From: Pseudomonadota bacterium
Lineage (GTDB): Bacteria; Desulfobacterota; Desulfobaccia; Desulfobaccales; 0-14-0-80-60-11
Assembly (NCBI GenBank): GCA_018897875.1
Contig: JAHIKF010000281.1
Location: forward strand, 1 to 6,738
DNA length: 6,738 nucleotides
Direction of reading: 5' to 3'
Shown in pieces: positions 1 to 4,765 of the stretch. The first letter of the stretch is position 1. Every line of letters starts with the position of its first letter. Made by a program: the position numbers and the translations under genes. The notes beneath the pieces are model-generated. The model searched no databases and had not been told where the DNA came from. It worked only from the letters and a program-made list of their open reading frames with translations.

Positions 1-228
1 CAGGACAATTCCCCGTTCCTGAAAGACCCGAGGCAACAACATCCCCTCGGCGGAACGGTTCATGATCTTGTACGGAGGAATGATCTCCCCGTCCCCGGCG
101 GAAACACTGTATTGCAGCCCGAAAAACTCGATTTCGACCCCGAAAGAGCGGGTCATGAAATATCGGAGCATGGGGTAGCGCCCTTTCAGGCGCTCTTCCC
201 ATTTGTCAAGTGAGGCGCAGTCCTCCAT
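1..228 (-). CDS. Probable amidoligase family protein, N-terminal part (runs off window)
   Basis: This is an open frame of 76 codons from an ATG at 228 to the window edge with no stop. It is partial at its 3' end. The visible protein begins MEDCASLDKW. Residues 29-38 read FGVEIEFFGL, which resembles the first conserved strand and acidic motif of the glutamine-synthetase-fold amidoligases (Amidoligase_2 type). Those enzymes are predicted to join carboxylates and amines with ATP. Residues 47-60 (GEIIPPYKIMNRSA) are not diagnostic to me. The start is supported by a purine-rich GAGGGGGGGG directly before the ATG, and no better in-frame ATG lies upstream. It lies 270 nt downstream of the NlpC/P60 gene on the same strand. 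The family call rests on one motif, and the ATP-binding and remaining acidic residues lie outside the window. Confidence 0.6.
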   Translation of the reverse strand, partial: MEDCASLDKWEERLKGRYPMLRYFMTRSFGVEIEFFGLQYSVSAGDGEIIPPYKIMNRSAEGMLLPRVFQERGIVL

Positions 229-310
229 CCCCCCCCTCGCACCGCATTGATCTCGGCTGACCGGTCCCACCTCCCCGGGGAGGGCGCCCAGCCTCTGGTG
301 ATAATTTTTA

Positions 311-339
311 TTTGTACCCAAAGTAAACTGATAAATCAA
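311..339 (-). promoter_or_regulatory. Candidate sigma70-type promoter for the amidoligase-like gene
   Basis: On the minus strand TTGATT (334-339) and TACAAA (311-316) are separated by 17 nt. Each matches four of six consensus bases. The surrounding sequence is AT-rich, unlike the neighbouring coding sequence. A start near 305 would give a leader of about 75 nt. This is a weak match. Readthrough from the NlpC/P60 gene is an alternative. Confidence 0.3.
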
Positions 340-348
340 GAAATTGCT

Positions 349-394
349 CTAAAGACCGTAAAAACAATGCTGGCCCAGGAAACCCGGTCTTTAG
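349..394. repeat. 10-bp perfect inverted repeat, 26-nt spacer
   Basis: The arms are CTAAAGACCG (349-358) and CGGTCTTTAG (385-394), which are exact reverse complements. The pair lies just upstream of the candidate amidoligase promoter. It could be an operator or an RNA hairpin. On the minus strand no clean T-run follows the stem, so it is a poor terminator. Confidence 0.6.
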
Positions 395-435
395 CCGCCC
401 CAAAACCCACAGGGTCGACAAACCGGCCTGGGCCA
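371..435. repeat. 9-bp perfect inverted repeat interlocked with the 349-394 pair
   Basis: TGGCCCAGG (371-379) and CCTGGGCCA (427-435) are exact reverse complements. The left arm lies inside the spacer of the 349-394 repeat, so in RNA the two pairings would form alternative or pseudoknot-like structures. Confidence 0.5.
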
Positions 436-498
436 ATGAACTCGGATACTATCGGCGCAAAAAACGGTTTAAGAAGGAAATCTCTGAAAAAATAGACC

Positions 499-1317
499 TT
501 ATCGGGGGTACTTCACCTCAAACACCCGTTTGGCCACTTCGAACGTCCCTTCATAGTAGGGTTGCCGCAGGTCAGTGACGACCACTCCGTAGCGATGGTT
601 GGAGGCGTGGATCATCTTCCCCTCGCCCAGGTAGATGCCAGCATGTCCCACGGGGCCGCCCCGGCGGAAGAAAAGCAGATCCCCTGGAAGCAGTTTGGAG
701 AAATCCATTTGGCGCGTCACAACCTTCCCTACCTGGGCCTGTTCGGCGCTGGAGCGGGGCAGGTCGATCTTAAACCCATGATAGATGAACTGGACAAACC
801 CGGAGCAATCCGTGGCCGAACTGTTCGCCAGGGAAGCCCCCCGGGCGTAGGGAGCATGTTTGTAGGCGTTGGCCCGACTCAAGATCAACTCGGAGAAATT
901 CCAGGGTTCAAACGTATTGTATTTGGGAGGGACCGAAGAGACGCGATCATCCTTGGCCTCTTGCTTGGAAGGCTGGGTAATGGGGGGGCTCAGGGTCTTC
1001 TTGGGAGTTAGCGGCTCCAGCACAAATTTCCCGTCCCGTTGGGGGGTAACCTTCATCAGTGGGGGGGTTTCCGACACCGCGCGCCGGTCGGAATAACTGG
1101 GAACCATGGACGACTCCACCACTCCCCTGGAGCGCGACCGGGACGAGCGCTTACGATATGTTTTCGAACTCTTGCTGGATTTGCTCTTCTTAGCCACCTT
1201 TGCCGTGGACTTCGATGATTTCTTTTTTACCGTCTTGGTGGGGACTGAAAAAGCCAGGTTGGGGGAAAAGGTTAACGCCAGGGTTATTGCCGCACTCAAC
1301 AATATTCGATTCACCAT
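499..1317 (-). CDS. Secreted NlpC/P60 family peptidase
   Basis: The protein has 272 residues. Residues 1-24 look like a Sec signal peptide: Arg4, then a hydrophobic stretch, with likely cleavage after AFS. There is no lipobox cysteine. Residues 25-64 are strikingly rich in Lys, Ser and Arg. Residues 85-140 are Pro- and Ser-rich and probably unstructured. The NlpC/P60 domain occupies about 143-268. Its catalytic cysteine is Cys171 in DCSGF, the active-site histidine is His225 in VGHAGIYLG, and the third polar residue is His237 in MIHAS. Family members cleave peptide bonds in peptidoglycan stems, usually next to gamma-D-Glu, in the periplasm or at the cell surface. The ATG sits 6 nt after AAGGAGG. 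The gene follows the ribosomal operon but is separated from it by two terminators and appears to have its own long leader. The substrate cannot be told from the sequence. Confidence 0.9.
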   Translation of the reverse strand: MVNRILLSAAITLALTFSPNLAFSVPTKTVKKKSSKSTAKVAKKSKSSKSSKTYRKRSSRSRSRGVVESSMVPSYSDRRAVSETPPLMKVTPQRDGKFVLEPLTPKKTLSPPITQPSKQEAKDDRVSSVPPKYNTFEPWNFSELILSRANAYKHAPYARGASLANSSATDCSGFVQFIYHGFKIDLPRSSAEQAQVGKVVTRQMDFSKLLPGDLLFFRRGGPVGHAGIYLGEGKMIHASNHRYGVVVTDLRQPYYEGTFEVAKRVFEVKYPR

Positions 1318-1351
1318 CCAGAACCTCCTTTGTTATGGGACAATCCTGATG

Positions 1352-1376
1352 GGAACTAAAACCTTTTTTTAGCTCC
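1352..1376 (-). promoter_or_regulatory. Leader hairpin upstream of the NlpC/P60 gene
   Basis: In the minus-strand transcript GGAGCUAAAA (1367-1376) pairs with UUUUAGUUCC (1352-1361) over ten base pairs with one G-U pair and a 5-nt loop. It ends about 21 nt before the AAGGAGG ribosome binding site. No U-tract follows, so it is not a typical terminator. It could affect translation or RNA stability. Confidence 0.5.
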
Positions 1377-1386
1377 GGTCACTTGG

Positions 1387-1495
1387 CCGGCAATGCTCAA
1401 TTGTTTCCTCTGCCGGACATTCCTTTCTGGTTTAGATAATCTTGCCTAGGGTGATATGGTAGTTTTACCCAGGCCAAATTAGGTAGAAGTACCTA
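1387..1495 (-). promoter_or_regulatory. Series of short hairpins in the NlpC/P60 leader
   Basis: Reading the minus strand 5' to 3', TAGGTA-CTTC-TACCTA (1480-1495) forms a tight 6-bp hairpin. CCTGGGT (1467-1473) can pair with ACCCTAGG (1445-1452) with one bulge. CCGGCA (1411-1416) can pair with TGCCGG (1387-1392). Together with the 1352-1376 hairpin these would give a structured leader of about 200 nt. I compared it by eye with the c-di-AMP (ydaO) and c-di-GMP riboswitch cores and found no match. Confidence 0.35.
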
Positions 1496-1513
1496 TTTGT
1501 TTTGGTGAACCTT

Positions 1514-1537
1514 AATATAGGGAACTTAGGATGTCAA
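1514..1537 (-). promoter_or_regulatory. Candidate promoter for the NlpC/P60 gene
   Basis: The minus strand carries a perfect -35 hexamer, TTGACA (1532-1537), in AT-rich sequence. The nearest good -10-like hexamer, TATATT (1514-1519), is only 12 nt away. At the standard 17 nt there is TAAGGT (1509-1514), matching three of six bases. The -35 is therefore convincing but the -10 is not, and an activator may be needed. The TTGACA lies between the arms of a CTTAGG/CCTAAG inverted repeat. Confidence 0.4.
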
Positions 1538-1556
1538 CCCCTTTTTTTGCCCTAAG
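1525..1556. repeat. 6-bp inverted repeat flanking the TTGACA element
   Basis: CTTAGG (1525-1530) and CCTAAG (1551-1556) are perfect reverse complements separated by 20 nt. The space between them contains the candidate -35 element and a 7-T run. This is a possible operator; chance occurrence is also plausible for six-base arms. Confidence 0.35.
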
Positions 1557-1656
1557 CAAGATATATTTATGTACAATGATATCAGGAAGTTTTGAAATAA
1601 GCTGCATAAGCCCGGCAGGCTGCCCCACCCAAGGCAAGACTCCCGGCGCGGGACAT

Positions 1657-1693
1657 AAAAATACCCGGGCCTGGGCCCAGGCGGTGATCCGGG
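1657..1693 (-). terminator. Second Rho-independent terminator after rplQ
   Basis: In the minus-strand RNA, an outer stem pairs CCCGG (1689-1693) with CCGGG (1664-1668). An inner stem comes from the 14-bp palindrome GCCTGGGCCCAGGC (1669-1682). A 6-nt bulge lies on one side. The stem is followed by UA and then five U residues (1661-1657). It lies downstream of the stronger terminator and would act as a back-up. Confidence 0.6.
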
Positions 1694-1723
1694 GTTAGGC
1701 GCGCCCCCGGGGCAGGCCCCCAG

Positions 1724-1769
1724 AAAAACCTAAGGGGACAGGGGGCCTCATACCGGCCCCCTGTCCCCT
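1724..1769 (-). terminator. Rho-independent terminator of the ribosomal operon
   Basis: The arms AGGGGACAGGGGGCC (1733-1747) and GGCCCCCTGTCCCCT (1755-1769) are perfect 15-bp reverse complements with a 7-nt loop. On the minus strand the stem is followed by TAGG and a T5 tract (1728-1724). It begins 14 nt after the rplQ stop codon, so it ends the operon. Confidence 0.9.
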
Positions 1770-1783
1770 GGACGGAAATAAGC

Positions 1784-2185
1784 TCAGCCTTCCGCGGCCT
1801 TCTTCTTCTTGGCCTTGGGGAGGGTTTCGGGGCGATCCACTAGTTCCAGGATGGACATGGGAGCCCCATCGCCCAGCCTCAGCCCCAGAGGGATGATCCG
1901 GGTATACCCCCCGGGACGGTCCTGATAGCGCTCCCGCAGTTCCGTAAAAAGTTTAGCCACCACCTTCTTGGAGCGCACCACCGCCAGGGTCAAGCGCCGG
2001 GCATGCAAGTCGCCCCGTTTGGCCAGGGTAATGACCTTCTCGGCCCACATGCGGGCCTCCTTGGCCTTGGCCTGGGTAGTTTCTACCCGCTCCCTTTCCA
2101 ACAGCGCGGTCACCAAATTTCGGAGCATGGCCAGGCGATGTTCCGTTGTCCGGCCCAGGCGCCGACCAGCCTTTAAGTGTCTCAT
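1784..2185 (-). CDS. rplQ: 50S ribosomal protein L17
   Basis: L17 is a large-subunit protein bound to 23S rRNA near the exit tunnel. The protein has 133 residues and the family is recognisable throughout. It opens MRHLKAGRRLGRTTEHR, followed by RNLVTALLERERVETT (22-37), the AKEAR motif, and the C-terminal DRPGGYTRII signature (89-98) with LGDGAP after it. A Lys-rich tail (124-129) extends slightly past the usual core. The ATG overlaps the rpoA stop in an ATGA (2182-2185), so translation is probably coupled to rpoA. AAGGAAGGA inside the rpoA 3' end can serve as ribosome binding site. It is the last gene of the operon. Confidence 0.97.
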   Translation of the reverse strand: MRHLKAGRRLGRTTEHRLAMLRNLVTALLERERVETTQAKAKEARMWAEKVITLAKRGDLHARRLTLAVVRSKKVVAKLFTELRERYQDRPGGYTRIIPLGLRLGDGAPMSILELVDRPETLPKAKKKKAAEG

Positions 2186-3195
2186 GCGACGTCTTCCTTC
2201 CTTTCCGGCATCTGATCGGGGGGTGAGAAGGTTTCGAGCTTCATCCCCAGATTCAACCCCATCTCATGGAGTATCTCTTTGATCTCGTTGAGGGACTTGC
2301 GGCCGAAATTTTTGGTCTTCAGCATCTCTTGCTCGGTCTTCTGGACCAATTCGCCGATATAGCGGATAGTGGCATTCCTCAAACAGTTGGCGGCCCGCAC
2401 CGACAACTCCAGTTCATTGACACTGCGATAGAGGTTCTCATTAAAGGTCGGCGGCTCGTCCGCGGACTTCTCTTCCTGCCCCGCGGGTTCCTCTTCGAAG
2501 TTGATGAACATGCTCAGATGTTCTTTGAGAATCTTGGAGGCGTAGGCGATGGAGTTTTCCGGGGTGATGCTGCCGTCAGTCCAAACCTCAAGGGTGAGCT
2601 TGTCATAGTCGGTCCGTTGCCCCACCCGGGCCTGAGTCACCAGGTAATTGACCTTGCGCACCGGCGCGAAGCTGGCGTCCAGGGGAATATAGCCGATGGC
2701 CTGGTCTTCGTCTTTATTGGCCTCCGCGGGCACAAACCCCTTGCCGCTTTTGACCGTCATCTCTATCGCCAGTTCACCGTCCGCCCCCAGGGTGGCGATG
2801 TGATGCTCGGGGTTGAGGATCTCCACCATGCCATCAGTCTGGATGTCCCCGGCTTTGAGCTCCCCCGGTTTATTGGCCTCCAGGTGCAGCATCCTGACCC
2901 CTTCGGAGAGTATCTTCAAACGCACCTGTTTCAGATTAAGCAGAATCTCAGTGACATCTTCCAACACCCCGGGGATGGCTGAAAATTCGTGATAGACATC
3001 CTTGATGCGGACCGCAGTGATGGCCGATCCCCGCAGGGAGGAAAGTAAGACCCGTCTCAGGGCGTTGCCCAAGGTGGTGCCGAAGCCGCGTTCCAGGGGC
3101 TCGCAGGCGAACTTGCCATAAAACCGGTTATGGGTCTCACCATCAACTTCCAGCCGTTTGGGCTTAATAATATCGGTCCAATTTTTGTAGATCAT
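2182..3195 (-). CDS. rpoA: DNA-directed RNA polymerase subunit alpha
   Basis: Two alpha subunits nucleate RNA polymerase assembly, and their C-terminal domains contact UP elements and activators. The protein has 337 residues, close to the usual length. The N-terminal domain (about 1-233) contains EPLERGFGTTLGNALRRVL (32-50) and the FSAIPGVLEDVTE motif (71-83). An acidic linker (about 234-250) leads to the C-terminal domain (about 253-322). In the C-terminal domain, RAANCL (267-272) and NFGRKS (296-301) align with the UP-element-binding residues of E. coli (R265, N268, G296, K298, S299), and all are conserved. The tail after 322 is Pro- and charge-rich. The ATG follows GAGGAGCC. A 133-nt gap with its own candidate promoter precedes the gene, which suggests expression partly independent of the upstream ribosomal genes. 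Confidence 0.98.
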   Translation of the reverse strand: MIYKNWTDIIKPKRLEVDGETHNRFYGKFACEPLERGFGTTLGNALRRVLLSSLRGSAITAVRIKDVYHEFSAIPGVLEDVTEILLNLKQVRLKILSEGVRMLHLEANKPGELKAGDIQTDGMVEILNPEHHIATLGADGELAIEMTVKSGKGFVPAEANKDEDQAIGYIPLDASFAPVRKVNYLVTQARVGQRTDYDKLTLEVWTDGSITPENSIAYASKILKEHLSMFINFEEEPAGQEEKSADEPPTFNENLYRSVNELELSVRAANCLRNATIRYIGELVQKTEQEMLKTKNFGRKSLNEIKEILHEMGLNLGMKLETFSPPDQMPERKEDVA

Positions 3196-3234
3196 GGCTC
3201 CTCTAGAAAACTACTAGGACGTTTATGTCCCGCA

Positions 3235-3263
3235 ATTCTAGCCGGTCTTGGCCGGCTTGACAA
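3235..3263 (-). promoter_or_regulatory. Candidate internal sigma70-type promoter for rpoA-rplQ
   Basis: On the minus strand TTGTCA (3258-3263) and TAGAAT (3235-3240) are exactly 17 nt apart, and each matches five of six consensus bases. Transcription would begin near 3228-3231, giving a leader of about 35 nt with a small GGAC/GTCC hairpin (3217-3230) before rpoA. The spacer contains the inverted repeat AGCCGG-CCAAGA-CCGGCT (3240-3257), which could bind a regulator. It is the best promoter match in the window. Confidence 0.6.
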
Positions 3264-3300
3264 AAATCTGTCTCCCCCGCGCCAGGTTGGCCGCCGGAGA
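3262..3300 (-). terminator. Terminator-like hairpin between rpsD and rpoA
   Basis: In the minus-strand RNA TCTCC (3296-3300) can pair with GGAGA (3271-3275). An inner stem pairs GCCA (3288-3291) with TGGC (3281-3284) around an ACC loop, with small internal loops between the two stems. It is followed by CAGA and a T5 tract (3266-3262). The stem is imperfect, so partial termination is more likely than complete. The T-tract overlaps the -35 element of the rpoA promoter. Confidence 0.4.
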
Positions 3301-3328
3301 GAGTTTGGGAACATAAAGGATCATGATG

Positions 3329-3955
3329 CTATTTGGAATAAAGCTCCACGATGAGATGCTCTTGGATCGGCATGGTAATATCTTCCCGTGTGGGAAACAT
3401 GACCACCCGCCCTTGGGCCTCTTCCTTGTTGAACTCCAGCCAGGGGGGGCAACCACGCCTGGCCACTGCCTCCATGGCATCGCGAATTAACGCCAGGTTG
3501 CGGCCCTTCTCCGTCACCAGAACCACATCTCCGGTCTTGACCAGAAATGAAGGGAGGTTTACCCTGGCGCCGTTTACCTGGAAAAAGTTATGCCGCACCA
3601 ATTGCCGGGCCTGGGTCCGAGAGTTGGCGAACCCTAACCGGTAAACTATGTTGTCCAAACGCCGTTCCAGAAAAACCAACAGGTTAGTGCCGGTAACCCC
3701 TTTCTGGCGATCGGCTTTCTCAAAATAACTGCTGAATTGCTTCTCCAACACGCCGTAAATGCGTTTGACCTTTTGCTTCTCACGGAGCTGGGCGCCGTAA
3801 TCCGAAAGTTTGCTCCGGCGCTGGCCGTGCTGTCCCGGCGGATAATGACGCCGCTCGATGGCGCATTTATCCGTGTAACAGCGATCTCCTTTGAGGTAAA
3901 GCTGCATCCCCTCCCGGCGGCAAAGCCGGCAATCCGGTCCCACATATCTAGCCAC
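3329..3955 (-). CDS. rpsD: 30S ribosomal protein S4
   Basis: S4 initiates 30S assembly on 16S rRNA. The protein is 208 residues, the standard length. An N-terminal zinc site is intact: Cys9, Cys12, Cys26 and Cys31 (C-X2-C-X13-C-X4-C), so this is the zinc-binding form. The S4 RNA-binding domain covers about 98-165, with RRLDNIVYRLGFANSRTQAR at 98-117. The ending ITMPIQEHLIVELYSK is typical. The start is GTG, giving MARYVGP as in other S4 proteins. AGAGGTGATC precedes it and matches the 3' end of 16S rRNA well. The rpsK stop is 18 nt upstream. In E. coli S4 represses its own operon through a leader pseudoknot; no such leader is evident here. Confidence 0.97.
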   Translation of the reverse strand: MARYVGPDCRLCRREGMQLYLKGDRCYTDKCAIERRHYPPGQHGQRRSKLSDYGAQLREKQKVKRIYGVLEKQFSSYFEKADRQKGVTGTNLLVFLERRLDNIVYRLGFANSRTQARQLVRHNFFQVNGARVNLPSFLVKTGDVVLVTEKGRNLALIRDAMEAVARRGCPPWLEFNKEEAQGRVVMFPTREDITMPIQEHLIVELYSK

Positions 3956-3959
3956 TATC

Positions 3960-3970
3960 GATCACCTCTC
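3960..3970 (-). promoter_or_regulatory. Ribosome binding site fixing the rpsD GTG start
   Basis: The minus strand reads GAGAGGTGATC, which pairs extensively with the anti-Shine-Dalgarno end of 16S rRNA. The core GAGG lies 9 nt before GTG (3955-3953). No ATG in frame gives the conserved S4 N terminus. Confidence 0.8.
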
Positions 3971-3973
3971 CAG

Positions 3974-4366
3974 TTAAACCCGACGACGTTTGGGGGGGCG
4001 GCAGCCATTGTGGGGAATAGGGCTGACATCCCGAATCAGGTTGACACCCAGGCCGGCGGCCTGTAGGGCCCTGAGGGCTGCCTCCCGGCCTGCGCCCGGC
4101 CCCTTGACAAAAACATCCACATTCCGCATGCCGTGGTCCATGGCCTTACGGGCCGCATCCTGGGCCGCCAGTTGGGCCGCAAACGGCGTCCCCTTCCGGG
4201 AGCCCTTGAACCCCTGAACCCCCGCCGAGGACCATGACACCACGTTGCCGGCCGGATCGGTGATGGTCACCAGGGTGTTGTTGAACGTGGCCTTGATATG
4301 AGCCACCCCCGTGGGGATATTCTTCTTCTCTTTTTTCTTCTTGCTGCGTGTCTGCGCTTTGGCCAT
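3974..4366 (-). CDS. rpsK: 30S ribosomal protein S11
   Basis: S11 sits on the 30S platform near the mRNA exit and the 3' end of 16S rRNA. The protein has 130 residues. A Lys-rich N-terminal tail (3-15) is followed by GVAHIKATFNNTLVTITD (20-37), the SSAGVQGFKGSRKGTPFAAQ block (46-65), GPGAGREAALRAL (89-101), and the end DVSPIPHNGCRPPKRRRV. Asn120-Gly121 corresponds to the Asn-Gly pair that forms isoaspartate in E. coli S11. The ATG lies 9 nt after the rpsM stop. AGGAGGGG overlaps that stop, which favours translational coupling. Confidence 0.98.
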   Translation of the reverse strand: MAKAQTRSKKKKEKKNIPTGVAHIKATFNNTLVTITDPAGNVVSWSSAGVQGFKGSRKGTPFAAQLAAQDAARKAMDHGMRNVDVFVKGPGAGREAALRALQAAGLGVNLIRDVSPIPHNGCRPPKRRRV

Positions 4367-4375
4367 CGCCCCTCC

Positions 4376-4750
4376 TTAAGACTTCTTCCGTTTGCCCACG
4401 ACGCTGCGCCGCGGGCCTTTGCGGGTACGGGCGTTCGTATGGGTTCGCTGTCCCCGGACCGGCAGGCTCCTACGATGCCTGAGGCCCCGGTAGCACCCCA
4501 GATCCATCAGGCGCTTGATATTCATGGAGACTTCCCGGCGGAGGTCTCCTTCAACCTTGCAGGTATGATCAATCACCTGGCGAATACCGGTGATTTCGGC
4601 GTCGGTGAGTTCGGACGTCTTGGTGCTGGGTTCCACCTTCGCTTCCTGGAGCACCCGTGTCGCGGTACTGTGTCCGATGCCGAAAATATAGGTTAAGGCG
4701 ATCTCGATTCTCTTGTTTCGGGGTAAATCGATCCCGGCGATTCTGGCCAA
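4376..4750 (-). CDS. rpsM: 30S ribosomal protein S13 (TTG start)
   Basis: S13 forms part of the 30S head, touches the P-site tRNA and makes bridges to the 50S subunit. The protein has 124 residues, within the family range. It begins MARIAGIDLPRNKRIEIALT and has the helix-turn-helix region FGIGHSTA (23-30). The C-terminal signature is YRGLRHRRSLPVRGQRTHTN (87-106), followed by a basic tail ending KRKKS. The start codon is TTG at 4750. It is chosen because it alone gives the conserved N terminus and because GGGGAGGT lies 6 nt upstream. The next ATG in frame is deep inside the gene (residue 76). It lies 15 nt after rpmJ and 9 nt before rpsK. Confidence 0.97.
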   Translation of the reverse strand: MARIAGIDLPRNKRIEIALTYIFGIGHSTATRVLQEAKVEPSTKTSELTDAEITGIRQVIDHTCKVEGDLRREVSMNIKRLMDLGCYRGLRHRRSLPVRGQRTHTNARTRKGPRRSVVGKRKKS

Positions 4751-4756
4751 TTCCTT

Positions 4757-4764
4757 ACCTCCCC
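4757..4764 (-). promoter_or_regulatory. Ribosome binding site fixing the rpsM TTG start
   Basis: The minus strand reads GGGGAGGT, a near-perfect Shine-Dalgarno sequence starting 1 nt after the rpmJ stop and ending 6 nt before TTG (4750-4748). It supports TTG as a genuine, coupled start. Confidence 0.8.
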
Positions 4765-4765
4765 T

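Larger units (their letters stand above)
229..498. other. Intergenic region with nested inverted repeats
   Basis: This 270-nt gap separates the stop of the NlpC/P60 gene from the start of the amidoligase-like gene. It is more AT-rich than its flanks. I see no convincing gene. The open frame on the plus strand at 247-495 has no recognisable domain. The gap does hold two interlocking inverted repeats, a possible promoter for the amidoligase gene, and a CTCCCCGGGGAG palindrome near 271-282. No clear Rho-independent terminator follows the NlpC/P60 stop; the nearest T-tract (about 486-492) has no stem before it. Confidence 0.7.
1318..1783. other. Non-coding region between rplQ and the NlpC/P60 gene
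   Basis: No gene is supported in these 466 nt. The rplQ-proximal 130 nt or so are GC-rich and dominated by hairpins (two terminators, and a TCCCG-GCG-CGGGA stem at 1641-1653). From about 1600 down to 1330 the sequence becomes AT-rich and holds the candidate promoter and structured leader of the NlpC/P60 gene. Plus-strand frames entering this region are shadows of the NlpC/P60 gene. Confidence 0.75.

Noticed and set aside
247..495. An 82-codon plus-strand open frame in the NlpC/P60-amidoligase gap
   Set aside because: No recognisable domain, no good ribosome binding site, opposite strand to every real gene, and it crosses the inverted repeats and the candidate promoter.
562..1011. Plus-strand open frame opposite the NlpC/P60 domain
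   Set aside because: It is antisense to a domain with a complete catalytic triad and is composed of low-information residues.
1440..1540. c-di-AMP (ydaO) or c-di-GMP riboswitch before the NlpC/P60 gene
   Set aside because: The conserved core strings of these classes that I know are not present on the minus strand. Only a covariance-model search would be decisive.
1600..1725. REP-like mobile repeat or CRISPR array in the GC-rich palindromes after rplQ
   Set aside because: The palindromes differ from one another, there are no regularly spaced direct repeats, and most are explained by the two terminators.
2266..2982. A plus-strand open frame of 238 codons opposite rpoA
   Set aside because: It is a shadow of rpoA and has no independent support.
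3238..3325. A possible 28-codon peptide (starting MILYVPKLSP) between rpsD and rpoA
   Set aside because: The frame is an extension of an alternate frame of rpsD. It has no Shine-Dalgarno sequence of its own, and the region is better explained by the hairpin and promoter. Conservation could revive it.
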